This document shows positions 49,072 to 57,270 of a DNA stretch of 64,000 nt, in pieces. This DNA is from Pseudomonas kuykendallii (GTDB lineage: Bacteria; Pseudomonadota; Gammaproteobacteria; Pseudomonadales; Pseudomonadaceae), in assembly GCF_900106975.1 (NCBI RefSeq), contig NZ_FNNU01000006.1, forward strand, positions 210,871-274,870. Reading direction: 5' to 3'. The notes beneath the pieces were generated by a model that was not told the origin of the DNA, ran no database searches, and worked only from the letters and a program-made list of their open reading frames with translations. A program made the position numbers and the translations under genes. Every line of letters starts with the position of its first letter. The first letter of the stretch is position 1.

Positions 49072-51870
49072 TCAACCGTAGTTCACCACCACCCGATCCC
49101 TTCCCGCCTGCTTCGCCGCGTAGACGCCCGCGTCCGCCCGGCGCAGCAACGCGTCGGCGTCCTCTCCCGCCTGCCACAGGGCCACGCCGAAACTGGCGGT
49201 GGCCACGCCCACGCCCTCGACCGGATCGCGGCGTAGCTCTTCGAGCAACGCGCGGGCGAGGATTTCCGCCTGTTGCAGATCGGTATCCGGGCAGAGCACG
49301 GCGAACTCTTCGCCGCCAAGACGGCAGAACACGTCGCTGCGCCGCACCCGCTGGCCGATGCGCTGGCTGATCCGCTTGAGCACCAGGTCCCCGGTGCCGT
49401 GACCGAACTGGTCGTTGATCTGCTTGAAGCGATCGATGTCCAGCATCACCACCGACAGCGCGCCGGGATGGCGCTGCAGACGCACGATCTGGATTTCCAG
49501 CTGCTGCTGGAAGTAGCGGCGGTTATACACGCCGGTGAGCGAGTCGGTGATCGACAGCTCGCGCAGCTCCTGTTCGACCAGCTTGAGGCCGGTGATGTCG
49601 GAGAGGTAGCCGTGCCAGAGCACCGCGCCGTCCGCCAGCCGCTCGGGCAGCGCCTCGGCGCGGAACCAGCGCAATCCTTTGCCGGGCAGCAGCGCGCGGT
49701 AGTCCTCGGTCCAGAAGCTCAGGCGTTCGGCCGAACGCTGGATGGACTCATCGACCCGCGCCCGGTCGTCCGGATGCACGCGCTCGTGAATCAGCGATGC
49801 ATCCCGGCGCAACGCCTCGGGCTCGATCTCGTAGACCTCGCGGATTCCCGCGCTGACGTAGGGATAGCTGGCGGTGCCATCCGGGTTCAACTGGTACTGA
49901 TAGATCACCCCCGGCACCCGCGAGCTGAGTTTCTCCAGCAACTGATCGCGCGCCTCGAGCGCCGCGCGCACGCGACGCCGCTCGGTGATGTCGGTGGCGA
50001 TGCCGAGAATGCCGACCAGCGTGCCCGCCTCGTCGCGAATGCCGGTGAGGACCAGGTTGACGGTGAGCCTGCTGCCGTCGCGGCGAACGAACGTCCATTC
50101 GCGCTCGTCATGGCGATTCTCCCGGAGCACCTCGAAGGCGATGGCCTCCAGGGGTTCCACCGGCCTGCCCAGCTGTTGGCCGAGTTCCTCGGCCCGCCGC
50201 TGCAGTTCTTCGGGATCATGCAATTGCAGCACGCTCAGTTGGCCGACGGCTTCCTGCGCCGAATAGCCAAGCATGCGCTGGGCGCCGACGTTGAACGTCA
50301 TCACCTGGCCCTGCATGTCCGTCGCGACGATGGACACCTGGGTCGCCGCGTCCAGCAGTCCGCTCAACTGGCCGTGGGCGCGCGCCAGTTCCAGCTCCGC
50401 CGCCTTGCGCCAACTGACATCGGAATGCGTGCCGATGGCGCGGGTGGGTTTGCCCTCGGCGTCGCGCTCGACCACCTTGCCGCGGTCCAGAATCCAGGCC
50501 CAGGTGCCGTCGCGACGCAGCATGCGGTATTCGCACAGGTAGCTCGGCAGCTCGCCGTCGAAATGCCGCTGCAGGGTGTCCACCGCGCGCGGCAGGTCGT
50601 CCGGGTGCACCCGCTTGCTCCACTCGTCCAAGCCGCTACCGATGTCTTCCTCCGCATAACCCAGCCCGCTCTTCCAGGCGCCGGAGAAGAACATGGTGTC
50701 GGTGCGCATGTCCCAGTCCCAGACCCCGTCGCCCGAGCCGTCCAGGGCGAAGCTCCAGCGCCGTTCGCTGGCCGCCAGCTCCTGCTCGCGAGCCCGCAGG
50801 TCGGCGGTGCGCTCGGTGACCAGCGCCAGGGCGCGCTGGCGCTGGTTGACCAGGCTGTAGAGAAAGGCACTGATCAGCAGCGTGAGGACGATGCCGAACA
50901 GCACCACCCAGATCACCAGCGGCGACTGGTTGGCCTGCATGAACAGGTCGGTCGGCTGGATTCTCAGCTCGAACAGCCGGTTATCCAGGGGAAATTGCAA
51001 GGCGTAACGCATCTCGCTGTGCGCCGCGAGATCCTCGGAACGGTACAGCGACTGCGGCGAGTCGCCCGTCACGTCCAGCAGTTCGACCATCAGGTTGTGC
51101 CGGCTCTTGTCGGAGATGCCCGACTCCATGAGGCTCTGCAGGCTCACCAGCGCCCCCACGTAGCCCTGCAGCGCCCCGCTCGGCGATGACGGCGTGGCGT
51201 TGTAGACCGGGGCGAAGATCAGCAGCCCGCGGTCCTGTGGGCGGCGGCTGCCGAACAGCGCGATGCTTTCGGAAATGATCGTGCGGTTCTCCGTCCGCGC
51301 ACGGTCGAGCAGCGGCTGCAGCGAGCCGTAGGACAGCAGGTCGAAGCCCAGCGGGCGGCGCGGCGCCTGGTGCGAGACGCTGTAGAGCAAGGGAAAGTAT
51401 TCGGCGCGTTCGCCGGCCGGGCGCAGCGCCAGATCGTCCCCTTCCGGATCGGCGAGCTCGCGGATGCGGAAGTCTGCCACGCCATCCTGGCGTACGGCGG
51501 CCTCGAAGGCGTCGCGGGCACTCGCCTCGATGCGCGGATACCAGGTCAGCGCGAAGGTGTCGTTCAGCAGTGGCTCGCTGTAGCCCTCGAAAGACCGGCG
51601 ATCGACGTCCTCGGAAAAAACGAAGAACCGCCTCAGCGCGTCCAGACGCTGGGTCTGGTCGATCAGCCGCTCCCGGGCCAGGCTGGCACGCTCGACGGCG
51701 GCCAGCTCGAAGCGCTCCTGCAACTGCTGCTCATAGAAGTGACGCGTTACGATGGACACCGCGACAGTGATCAGCGCGCCCACGATCAGCGACGCGCCGA
51801 TGGTCATCCAGCCAGCCGTGGCTGGATCTATGTAGCCCCGATTCTTCTTGAATGCGTTCGGTCGCTTCAT
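49072..51870 (-). CDS. CHASE-PAS-GGDEF diguanylate cyclase
   Basis: A 932-residue membrane protein. TM1 is at about 22-43, a CHASE sensor domain in the periplasm at about 44-305, and TM2 at about 312-335. Three PAS domains with PAC motifs follow (about 365-490, 495-620, 630-755), then a GGDEF domain (about 765-925). The active site GGEEF is at 852-856 and a product-inhibition I-site R843-x-x-D846 lies five residues before. It should make cyclic-di-GMP in response to an external signal. Convergent with dacB. Confidence 0.93.
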   Translation of the reverse strand: MKRPNAFKKNRGYIDPATAGWMTIGASLIVGALITVAVSIVTRHFYEQQLQERFELAAVERASLARERLIDQTQRLDALRRFFVFSEDVDRRSFEGYSEPLLNDTFALTWYPRIEASARDAFEAAVRQDGVADFRIRELADPEGDDLALRPAGERAEYFPLLYSVSHQAPRRPLGFDLLSYGSLQPLLDRARTENRTIISESIALFGSRRPQDRGLLIFAPVYNATPSSPSGALQGYVGALVSLQSLMESGISDKSRHNLMVELLDVTGDSPQSLYRSEDLAAHSEMRYALQFPLDNRLFELRIQPTDLFMQANQSPLVIWVVLFGIVLTLLISAFLYSLVNQRQRALALVTERTADLRAREQELAASERRWSFALDGSGDGVWDWDMRTDTMFFSGAWKSGLGYAEEDIGSGLDEWSKRVHPDDLPRAVDTLQRHFDGELPSYLCEYRMLRRDGTWAWILDRGKVVERDAEGKPTRAIGTHSDVSWRKAAELELARAHGQLSGLLDAATQVSIVATDMQGQVMTFNVGAQRMLGYSAQEAVGQLSVLQLHDPEELQRRAEELGQQLGRPVEPLEAIAFEVLRENRHDEREWTFVRRDGSRLTVNLVLTGIRDEAGTLVGILGIATDITERRRVRAALEARDQLLEKLSSRVPGVIYQYQLNPDGTASYPYVSAGIREVYEIEPEALRRDASLIHERVHPDDRARVDESIQRSAERLSFWTEDYRALLPGKGLRWFRAEALPERLADGAVLWHGYLSDITGLKLVEQELRELSITDSLTGVYNRRYFQQQLEIQIVRLQRHPGALSVVMLDIDRFKQINDQFGHGTGDLVLKRISQRIGQRVRRSDVFCRLGGEEFAVLCPDTDLQQAEILARALLEELRRDPVEGVGVATASFGVALWQAGEDADALLRRADAGVYAAKQAGRDRVVVNYG

Positions 51871-51916
51871 ACACCACTCTGTTGGGGAGAGGTCGGCCTG
51901 CCCGGGCGCGGTTTGC

Positions 51917-54190
51917 TCAGCCGTTCAACGGCTGAAGGCGCCAGGCGCGGTGGATACGCGGGTTGCGGGCGAAATCGGCGGCGATGGTCTCGGCGCTGAT
52001 TTCCTCCACCCGGTAACGCTGGGCAAGTGCCTCATCGAGCTGGAACTTGCGGAAATTGTTGGAAAAATAGACTACGCCAGCGGGCGCCAGGCGTGCCATC
52101 GCCAGGTCCAGCAACTGCACATGGTCGCGCTGCACGTCGAACACGCCCTCCATGCGCTTGGAATTGGAGAAGGTCGGCGGGTCGATGAAGATCAGCTCGT
52201 ACTGGTTGGTGTCGGCGGCCAGCCAGGCCATCACGTCGCCCTGCTCCAGGCGGTTCTTGTCGGAGAAGCCGTTGAGCGACAGGTTGCGCCGCGCCCAGTC
52301 CAGGTAGGTCTTCGACAGGTCGACGCTGGTGGTGGTCCGCGCGCCGCCCTTGGCCGCATGCACGGTGGCCGTGGCGGTGTAGCAGAACAGGTTGAGGAAG
52401 CGCTTGCCGGCCGCCTCGCGCTGGATGCGCAGGCGCAGCGGGCGGTGGTCGAGGAACAGCCCGGTGTCGAGGTAGTCGGTGAGGTTCACCAGCAACTTGA
52501 CGCCGCCCTCGCTGACTTCAACGAATTTGCCCTGGGCGCTCTGCCGCTCGTACTGTTTGGTGCCGCTCTGGCGCTCGCGTCGCTTGATGATCACCCGGCT
52601 CTTGTCGATGTTCAGCGCCTGCGGGATCGCCGCTAGGGCATCGAACAGGCGGGCCTGGGCCTTTTCCGGATCGATCGACTTGGGCGCGGCGTATTCCTGT
52701 ACGTGCACCCAGTCGTGGTACAGATCGACGGCCAGGGCGTACTCCGGCATGTCGGCGTCATACACACGGTAGCAGTCGATGCCCTCGCGCCTGGCCCATT
52801 TGCCCAGTTGCTTGAGGTTCTTCTGCAGGCGGTTGGCGAACATCTGCCCGCCTTCGCTCAGACGAGCCTGCTCGACCACCGGCGCGGGCGCCGGTGTCGG
52901 TTTGATCGGGTTGCCGTTCCGGTTGAGCTTCGGCGCTTGCGCGGTTTCCTCGACCAACGCCTGCGCCTGCTCGCGTTCGACCTGACGCTGCTCCGCCGTG
53001 CGCCGCTCGCCGGTGACGAACTGATCCGGCTGCACCTTGATCAGCAGCAGCTTGCAGGGCAAGGCGCCATTCCAGAACGCGTACTGCTTGTGGCTGCGGA
53101 TGCCCATGCGCTTGCCAAGGTCCGGCGCGCCGGTGAAGACCGCCGCCTCCCAGCCCATGCACGCCTGGCGCAGACGTTCGCCGAGGTTCTGGTAGAGGTA
53201 CAGCAGGCTCGCCTCGTCACCCAGGCGCTCGCCGTAGGGCGGGTTGCTGATGACCAGGCCTCTCTGATTCTGGTCCGGACGCGGCTCGAAGGTCGCCACT
53301 TCGCCCTGGTAGACCTTGATCCAGTCACCCAGCCCGGCACGCTCGATGTTGTTGCGCGCCGGCTGGATCAGTCGTGGATCGGCCTCGTAGCCGCGAATCC
53401 ACAGCGGCGGCCGTGCCAGGCCGGCGGCGGCACGCTCCTGGGCTTCGCCCTGCAGTTTCTTCCACAAGGCCGGCACGTGGCCCAGCCATTCGCTGAAGCC
53501 CCACTGCTCGCGGGTCAGGTTCGGCGCGATGTCGGCGGCGATCATCGCTGCCTCCACCAGGAAGGTGCCGACACCACACATGGGGTCCGCCAGCGCTCCG
53601 CCCTCGGCGGCGATGCGCGGCCAGCCGGCACGGATCAGGACCGCCGCGGCGAGGTTTTCCTTCAGCGGCGCCGCGCCCTGCTGCAAGCGGTAGCCGCGCT
53701 GGTGCAGGCTGTGCCCAGACAGGTCGAGGGACAGAATCGCCTCGCCGCGGTCCAGGCGCAGGTGCACGCGCAGATGCGGGTTGATCTTGTCCACCGAGGG
53801 CCGCGTGCCGTCGGCCTGGCGCAGACGATCGACGATCGCATCCTTGACCTTCAGCGCGCCGAAGTGGGTGTTGTCGATGCCCGAACCATGACCGCTGAAC
53901 TCCACCGCCAGGCTGCCGTCGGGCTGAAGATGTTCGCTCCAGTCGATGGCATGAACGCCATCGTACAGCGATTCGGCGTCCTTGATCGTGAAGCGGTCGA
54001 GAACCAGCAGAACGCGGTTGGCCAGGCGCGACCAGAGGCACAGTGTGTAGGCCAGCTCCAGGCTGCCGAAACCGCGAATCGCCGCGGTCTGTTCGCGCGG
54101 TTCTTCCAGCCCCAGGGCAGTGGCTTCTTCGAGTAGCAGCCCTTCGAGGCTCTTGGGGCAGGTGAGAACGAGTTCATAACGGTCCGACAT
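51917..54190 (-). CDS. rlmKL: Bifunctional 23S rRNA methyltransferase RlmKL
   Basis: A 757-residue fusion of two methyltransferases. The N-terminal THUMP domain (about 45-155) and RlmL catalytic domain (SNPPYGERL) make m2G2445; the C-terminal RlmK domain (FIDPPTFSNSKRM) makes m7G2069. The family length and order fit. The ATG at 54190 follows the intergenic region shared with rmf. Confidence 0.95.
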   Translation of the reverse strand: MSDRYELVLTCPKSLEGLLLEEATALGLEEPREQTAAIRGFGSLELAYTLCLWSRLANRVLLVLDRFTIKDAESLYDGVHAIDWSEHLQPDGSLAVEFSGHGSGIDNTHFGALKVKDAIVDRLRQADGTRPSVDKINPHLRVHLRLDRGEAILSLDLSGHSLHQRGYRLQQGAAPLKENLAAAVLIRAGWPRIAAEGGALADPMCGVGTFLVEAAMIAADIAPNLTREQWGFSEWLGHVPALWKKLQGEAQERAAAGLARPPLWIRGYEADPRLIQPARNNIERAGLGDWIKVYQGEVATFEPRPDQNQRGLVISNPPYGERLGDEASLLYLYQNLGERLRQACMGWEAAVFTGAPDLGKRMGIRSHKQYAFWNGALPCKLLLIKVQPDQFVTGERRTAEQRQVEREQAQALVEETAQAPKLNRNGNPIKPTPAPAPVVEQARLSEGGQMFANRLQKNLKQLGKWARREGIDCYRVYDADMPEYALAVDLYHDWVHVQEYAAPKSIDPEKAQARLFDALAAIPQALNIDKSRVIIKRRERQSGTKQYERQSAQGKFVEVSEGGVKLLVNLTDYLDTGLFLDHRPLRLRIQREAAGKRFLNLFCYTATATVHAAKGGARTTTSVDLSKTYLDWARRNLSLNGFSDKNRLEQGDVMAWLAADTNQYELIFIDPPTFSNSKRMEGVFDVQRDHVQLLDLAMARLAPAGVVYFSNNFRKFQLDEALAQRYRVEEISAETIAADFARNPRIHRAWRLQPLNG

Positions 54191-54607
54191 GAGTTTCCAG
54201 GTGCCTGCGGCGGTCGATGACGGACAGTGTCTGCCGCGTCAGAAAGTGGCAAAAGGTCGTACACGACCCTTCGTCGGAATAGTGAGCCCTTACAGGCAAG
54301 AGTAGTTCGCAATAACGCCCTGGTCGGCGCCCCGTCTACTGCCGCGGTTGCACCGGCCTTCATGCGCCGTCAGGTGCCAACCCGCCCTGTTCTTATGGCC
54401 TCACTCAGAAAAGCATTACGTGCTTATGACAAAACGATCATTCCAATGCTTCCGGGCATTGGTTAGAACTCAGTTACCCCATCGGTGCAACGCCGCTGGA
54501 AGGAGACCGCGACGCCGGCAGCGGCTCCGTCGGCAGATCGCATTCTGCCTGGCCTCGCCACGAGGCCAACGGGACATATAACAGTCAACCAGTGAGGGCA
54601 ACACCCT
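54191..54607. other. Intergenic region between rlmKL and rmf
   Basis: About 417 bases without a gene separate two divergent genes. I see an inverted repeat CCAATGC/GCATTGG (54443-54449 and 54456-54462, six-base loop), a palindrome GGCCTCG-CCA-CGAGGCC (54551-54567) and a TATAAC -10 (54577-54582) before rmf. Part of this may form a long untranslated leader or hold a small RNA, but nothing specific is recognised. Confidence 0.5.
54551..54582 (+). promoter_or_regulatory. Palindrome and -10 element of rmf
   Basis: TATAAC (54577-54582) would start transcription about 20 bases before the rmf ATG. The -35 position falls in the palindrome GGCCTCG-CCA-CGAGGCC (54551-54567), so there is no standard -35. 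That fits an activator, ppGpp or RpoS-dependent promoter; this is inference. Confidence 0.4.
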
Positions 54608-54823
54608 ATGAGAAGACTTAAGCGTGATCCGTTGGAACGAGCATTCTTGCGTGGTTATCAGCACGGCATTCATGGTAAATCCCGCGACCTTTGTCCTTTC
54701 ACCCTTGCGGCCACCCGCCAAGCCTGGATCAACGGCTGGCGCGAGGGACGTGGCGATCAGTGGGATGGATTTACCGGCACCGCCGGCATTCATCGTCTTA
54801 ACGAACTTCACGCCGTCGGCTGA
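54608..54823 (+). CDS. rmf: Ribosome modulation factor
   Basis: A 71-residue basic protein that dimerises 70S ribosomes into 100S particles in stationary phase. The start MRRLKRDPLERAFLRGYQHG and the TRQAWINGWREGR motif are typical. GAGGG precedes the ATG. A strong terminator follows. Confidence 0.96.
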   Translation: MRRLKRDPLERAFLRGYQHGIHGKSRDLCPFTLAATRQAWINGWREGRGDQWDGFTGTAGIHRLNELHAVG

Positions 54824-54880
54824 TCAGGATCGATTACATCTCATGAAGCGCGCCCCATCCGGGCGGCGGGCGTAGTGCCC

Positions 54881-54904
54881 AGGGCTCCTTCGGGAGCCCT
54901 TTTT
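54881..54904 (+). terminator. Rho-independent terminator of rmf
   Basis: AGGGCTCC-TTCG-GGAGCCCT, an eight-base stem with a stable tetraloop, followed by four T residues, 57 bases after the rmf stop. Confidence 0.93.
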
Positions 54905-54917
54905 CATGGCTCCGAAG

Positions 54918-55949
54918 CTAGCGAGCCGAGCCGGGCAGCGCCGCAATGGCGTCGACGGCGGCACGGATCAGCGCCGGGCCCTTGTAGATGAACCCTGAAT
55001 AGACCTGCACCAGGCTGGCGCCGGCGGCGATCTTCTCTGCCGCATGCTTGCCTTCGGTGATGCCGCCTACCGCGATGATCGGCAGTCGCCCGCCCAGCTC
55101 GCCGGCCAACACCTTCACCGTATGCGTACTCTTGTCGCGTACCGGAGCGCCGGACAACCCGCCCGCCTCGTCGCCGTGCTGCAACCCTTCGACGCCTTCG
55201 CGGCCGAGCGTGGTGTTGGTGGCGATCACCGCGTCCATGCCCCCATCGCGCAGCGCCTCGGCGACCAGCACGGTTTCCTCGTCGGTCATGTCCGGGGCGA
55301 TCTTGATCGCCAGCGGCACGCGTTTGCCGTGCTTCGCCGTCAGGTCTTCTTGGCGCTGGCGCAGGGCCTCGAGCAACTGCTTGAGCGAGTCGCCGAACTG
55401 CAGGCTGCGCAGCCCCGGCGTGTTCGGCGAGCTGACGTTGACCGTCACGTAGCTGGCGTGGGCGTAGACCTTGTCCAGGCAGATCAGGTAGTCGTCCACC
55501 GCGCGCTCGACCGGCGTGTCGAAGTTCTTGCCGATGTTGATGCCGAGGATGCCGTCGAACTTCGCCGCGGCGACCCGCTGCAACAGGTAGTCGACGCCGC
55601 GGTTGTTGAAGCCCATGCGGTTGATGATCGCCTCGGCTTCCTGCAGGCGGAACAGCCGTGGCTTGGGGTTGCCCGGCTGCGGACGCGGCGTGATGGTGCC
55701 GATCTCGACGAAACCGAAACCCAGCTGGGCGAACCCGTCGATGGCATCGCCGTTCTTGTCCAGACCCGCGGCCAGGCCCACCGGATTGGGAAACTCCAGA
55801 CCCATCACCGACACCGGCAGTTTTGCCGGCGGCTTGGTCAGCAGGCGATTGATGCCCAGCCGCCCGCCTGCACCGATCAGGTCCAGGGACAGGTCATGGG
55901 AGGTTTCCGGGGAGAGTCTGAACAGCAGGTCGCGAGCCAGGGTATACAT
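54918..55949 (-). CDS. pyrD: Dihydroorotate dehydrogenase (quinone), class 2
   Basis: A 343-residue FMN enzyme at the inner membrane that oxidises dihydroorotate with ubiquinone in pyrimidine synthesis. The N-terminal helices ([22 protein letters not shown]) form the membrane and quinone site; the [15 protein letters not shown] loop carries the catalytic serine. The length matches class 2. It is convergent with rmf. Confidence 0.96.
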   Translation of the reverse strand: MYTLARDLLFRLSPETSHDLSLDLIGAGGRLGINRLLTKPPAKLPVSVMGLEFPNPVGLAAGLDKNGDAIDGFAQLGFGFVEIGTITPRPQPGNPKPRLFRLQEAEAIINRMGFNNRGVDYLLQRVAAAKFDGILGINIGKNFDTPVERAVDDYLICLDKVYAHASYVTVNVSSPNTPGLRSLQFGDSLKQLLEALRQRQEDLTAKHGKRVPLAIKIAPDMTDEETVLVAEALRDGGMDAVIATNTTLGREGVEGLQHGDEAGGLSGAPVRDKSTHTVKVLAGELGGRLPIIAVGGITEGKHAAEKIAAGASLVQVYSGFIYKGPALIRAAVDAIAALPGSAR

Positions 55950-56003
55950 TGGGCGGGCTTCGGGTCGTGAGCGAGCCGCGGATTATAGCCGGGGCGGCGA
56001 CCT

Positions 56004-56225
56004 TCAAGCGAGGCGCCGTAGCTCCAGCAGCTCGCCGGAATCGCTCACCTGTAGCTCGAAGGCGCCGTGCACGCCGTCATGGACGAAATACGGCCGCAGG
56101 TGATGAGCCGGCAGGCTCACGCTCCGGCCGTCCCGAGCCTTGAGCAGGATGCGGTTGGCGCGGCCCTGATAGAGCGCCAGCAGGCGGTCGGCAGGGATGT
56201 GGATGTCGAGCAGGATGCGCTGCAT
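56004..56225 (-). CDS. DUF2835 family protein
   Basis: A 73-residue protein starting MQRILLDIHIPADRLLALYQG, with the conserved RPYFVHDGVHGAFEL stretch. It is small, beta-rich and of unknown function. The start at 56225 is chosen because the extra N-terminal part of the frame is not in the family. It lies just upstream of pyrD on the same strand, as in P. aeruginosa. Confidence 0.87.
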   Translation of the reverse strand: MQRILLDIHIPADRLLALYQGRANRILLKARDGRSVSLPAHHLRPYFVHDGVHGAFELQVSDSGELLELRRLA

Positions 56226-56369
56226 GGCGTGTCCGTGGGATCGGTTTCGCGAAGTGTGCCACAGCGCTTCATCCGGGAAGAATCGACTCTCCGACGTCAA
56301 AAGATTGTTGTAGCGTCAACCCGCCGTCCATAGCCAAACTGCGGCCATTACGGGAGTAGAAGCGCCGCC

Positions 56370-57251
56370 ATGTCCGTGCCCGAACCACCCTCCTTCGCCA
56401 TGCGCCTGTCCCAGTTTGCGCAGCGTTTGGGCCTGGGCGGCCGGCAGCGCCCGCGACTCGAGCACGCCGGGCTGGAGCATCTGCCATTCAAGGCGCTGCA
56501 GCGACCGGAGGACAGTATCTGGTGGCAGGACGGCCCGCCGCTGGAACGCCTGTTCGACCTGCCGCGCGGCGCGCTCTCTGGTCCGGTGCAGCAGGTCAAG
56601 GCGCAAGCCCACGCGCTGCTGGTGCGCTGCGTCGAGCTGCAGAGCCTGGAGAGCGAGGCCTTCGACCTGCGCGAACTGGACGGCGTCTGCGCGCCGCGCG
56701 GCGAGCACCCCCCGCTTGCGCATCTGGAAGATTTCGCGACAACGCCGGCCGGGCGCGCGGTGCGCATCATCAGCTACAAGGATTTCGTCAAGGCGATCAG
56801 CCTGGCCCTGCCTCGCTACCTCAGCGGCCAGCAGATCGAGGTGCGCCAGGCCGACTGGCACGGCAACCGGTTGTACTGGGGTGGCCACCAGCAGGTAGCG
56901 GCCTTCGGCGTGGCGCTGGCCTATGCGCGCCGGCGTGGGCTGCAGGTGATCCTTCCGGCGATCCGCCAGCACTACCGGCTGAACCCAGCCGGACTCGCGG
57001 CGCTGGACGCAGCCTTCCACGTGCTCGCGCTGCCGGAGCAGGCCTGGGCACATCCCCAATTCATGGACCTGCTGCTGAGCAGCGGCACGCCCTACGCGCG
57101 CCTCGACCAGATCAGCCCGCCCGGAACGCCGGAATGGCTGCTGCTGCCGCGCGAGGAAGCCGCCGCCGATGCGCTGGGCCGTGCCCTACGCCAGGCCGGC
57201 GCTGCAGACGTGCCGAGCTTTCTCGCCAGCCTGAGCGACACCCGCGCCTGA
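56370..57251 (+). CDS. DUF6685-like conserved hypothetical protein
   Basis: A 293-residue soluble protein without signal peptide. The middle holds ISYKDFVKAISLALPRYLSG and GNRLYWGGHQQVAAFGVALAYARRRGL, which are well conserved in Pseudomonas by my memory (PA3052). No catalytic motif is recognised. It is divergent from DUF2835. Confidence 0.75.
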   Translation: MSVPEPPSFAMRLSQFAQRLGLGGRQRPRLEHAGLEHLPFKALQRPEDSIWWQDGPPLERLFDLPRGALSGPVQQVKAQAHALLVRCVELQSLESEAFDLRELDGVCAPRGEHPPLAHLEDFATTPAGRAVRIISYKDFVKAISLALPRYLSGQQIEVRQADWHGNRLYWGGHQQVAAFGVALAYARRRGLQVILPAIRQHYRLNPAGLAALDAAFHVLALPEQAWAHPQFMDLLLSSGTPYARLDQISPPGTPEWLLLPREEAAADALGRALRQAGAADVPSFLASLSDTRA

Positions 57252-57270
57252 AGAAGCGGCCCCCGCGCGA

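Noticed and set aside
49273..51189. Long open frame of 638 codons opposite the diguanylate cyclase gene
   Set aside because: Antisense shadow of codon bias; the GGDEF protein on the other strand is unmistakable.
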